Shown here in pieces: positions 25,228 to 25,544 of a stretch of 25,544 nt of DNA. The DNA is from Candidatus Poseidoniaceae archaeon. GTDB lineage: Archaea > Thermoplasmatota > Poseidoniia > Poseidoniales > Poseidoniaceae. The notes below the pieces were generated by a model. The model worked only from the letters and a program-made list of their open reading frames with translations. It was not told the DNA's origin and did no database searches. Made by a program: the position numbers and the translations under genes. Each line of letters opens with the position of its first letter. Positions within the stretch are counted from its first letter, which is position 1. The stretch covers positions 1-25,544 of the forward strand of contig JAKUNY010000005.1 of assembly GCA_022451765.1 (NCBI GenBank), written 5' to 3'.

Positions 25228-25340
25228 GCTTACGACCTAGCAAAGTCCCGTTTGAAACCTTCTCCGGTCTTTGGGCAATCTTGTGGATTTCATTGCGACT
25301 GGAGAGAAAGGGACAAAGAGGGTCCGCGATAGCAACGTGC
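25228..25340. promoter_or_regulatory. Divergent intergenic region before PEP carboxykinase
   Basis: These 113 bases separate two divergent starts and must hold both promoters. I see no convincing TATA box or inverted repeat. A purine-rich GGAGAGAAAGGG lies about 35 bases before the carboxykinase ATG, too far to be a normal ribosome-binding site. Confidence 0.4.
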
Positions 25341-25544
25341 ATGGCGGAGACCTCCACCCCGACATCAACTCCCCTCTCAGCACATGGAATCAATCCATCT
25401 GGGGATGTGCACTGGAACCTCGATACCGATGCACTGGTCGATATTTCCTTGTCAAGAAATGAGGGTGTACTGAGCGCTCATGGAGCACTCGTAACCGAAA
25501 CGGGTGAGCGTACCGGACGTTCTCCAAATGCCAAGTACATCGTT
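25341..25544 (+). CDS. pckA: Phosphoenolpyruvate carboxykinase (ATP), N-terminal part
   Basis: Sixty-eight codons run to the window edge. The product contains LSAHGI…VHWNL and the highly characteristic EGVLSAHGALVTETGERTGR followed by SPNAKYIV, matching the start of ATP-dependent PEP carboxykinase (E. coli: [27 protein letters not shown]-like). The enzyme interconverts oxaloacetate and PEP and controls entry to gluconeogenesis. The catalytic P-loop and metal sites lie beyond the window. The ATG at 25341 gives an N-terminus of usual length. The ATP type is mostly bacterial, so a bacterial origin is plausible. Confidence 0.88.
   Translation, partial: MAETSTPTSTPLSAHGINPSGDVHWNLDTDALVDISLSRNEGVLSAHGALVTETGERTGRSPNAKYIV

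Overview
The window looks like a piece of a marine euryarchaeal genome, most likely Marine Group II (Candidatus Poseidoniales) or a close Thermoplasmata relative. The archaeal assignment rests on the S13–S4–S11–Rpo3 cluster, the archaea-specific pantoate kinase and an archaeal CDIN1-type (TPD) nuclease. The Poseidoniales guess rests on the large thrombospondin-type-3 (TSP3) surface proteins, the mixture of archaeal and bacterial-type enzymes, and the very tight packing. The lineage is inferred by eye and was not tested by a search.

Layout. Positions 1-382 hold the start of a poorly resolved minus-strand gene and a divergent promoter region. Positions 383-3932 (+) carry rpsM, rpsD, rpsK, rpo3 and pantoate kinase. 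A TPD-family nuclease (3929-4975, -) runs convergently into the kinase. Then comes a cell-surface block. A plus-strand protein (5076-7766) has a signal peptide, a predicted seven-bladed propeller, TSP3 repeats and a C-terminal anchor. Facing it on the minus strand are a second propeller/TSP3 surface protein (13290-16769), a membrane-tethered protein with two C-terminal winged helices (10656-13220) and a bacterial-type leucyl-tRNA synthetase (7763-10576). 

Positions 16871-21439 contain a wHTH–STAND ATPase (+), a thioredoxin (-), a small basic winged-helix protein (+), a stand-alone GlmU-like left-handed beta-helix acyltransferase (+) and a phosphoglucosamine-mutase-type phosphohexomutase (+). 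The last two probably act in amino-sugar or UDP-GlcNAc supply. A very large polytopic membrane protein (21433-25227, -) follows, and the window ends inside an ATP-type PEP carboxykinase gene (25341 onward, +).

The genome is highly compact. All four convergent gene pairs overlap by 4-7 bases or are one base apart, and two of them share a palindromic stop tetranucleotide. No gene-free stretch exceeds about 150 bases if the left-edge gene is accepted. I saw no tRNA, rRNA, CRISPR array, insertion sequence or integrase. The strongest candidates for something under-described are the pair of propeller/TSP3 receptor-like surface proteins flanking a membrane-anchored tandem winged-helix regulator, and the wHTH–STAND protein next to them.
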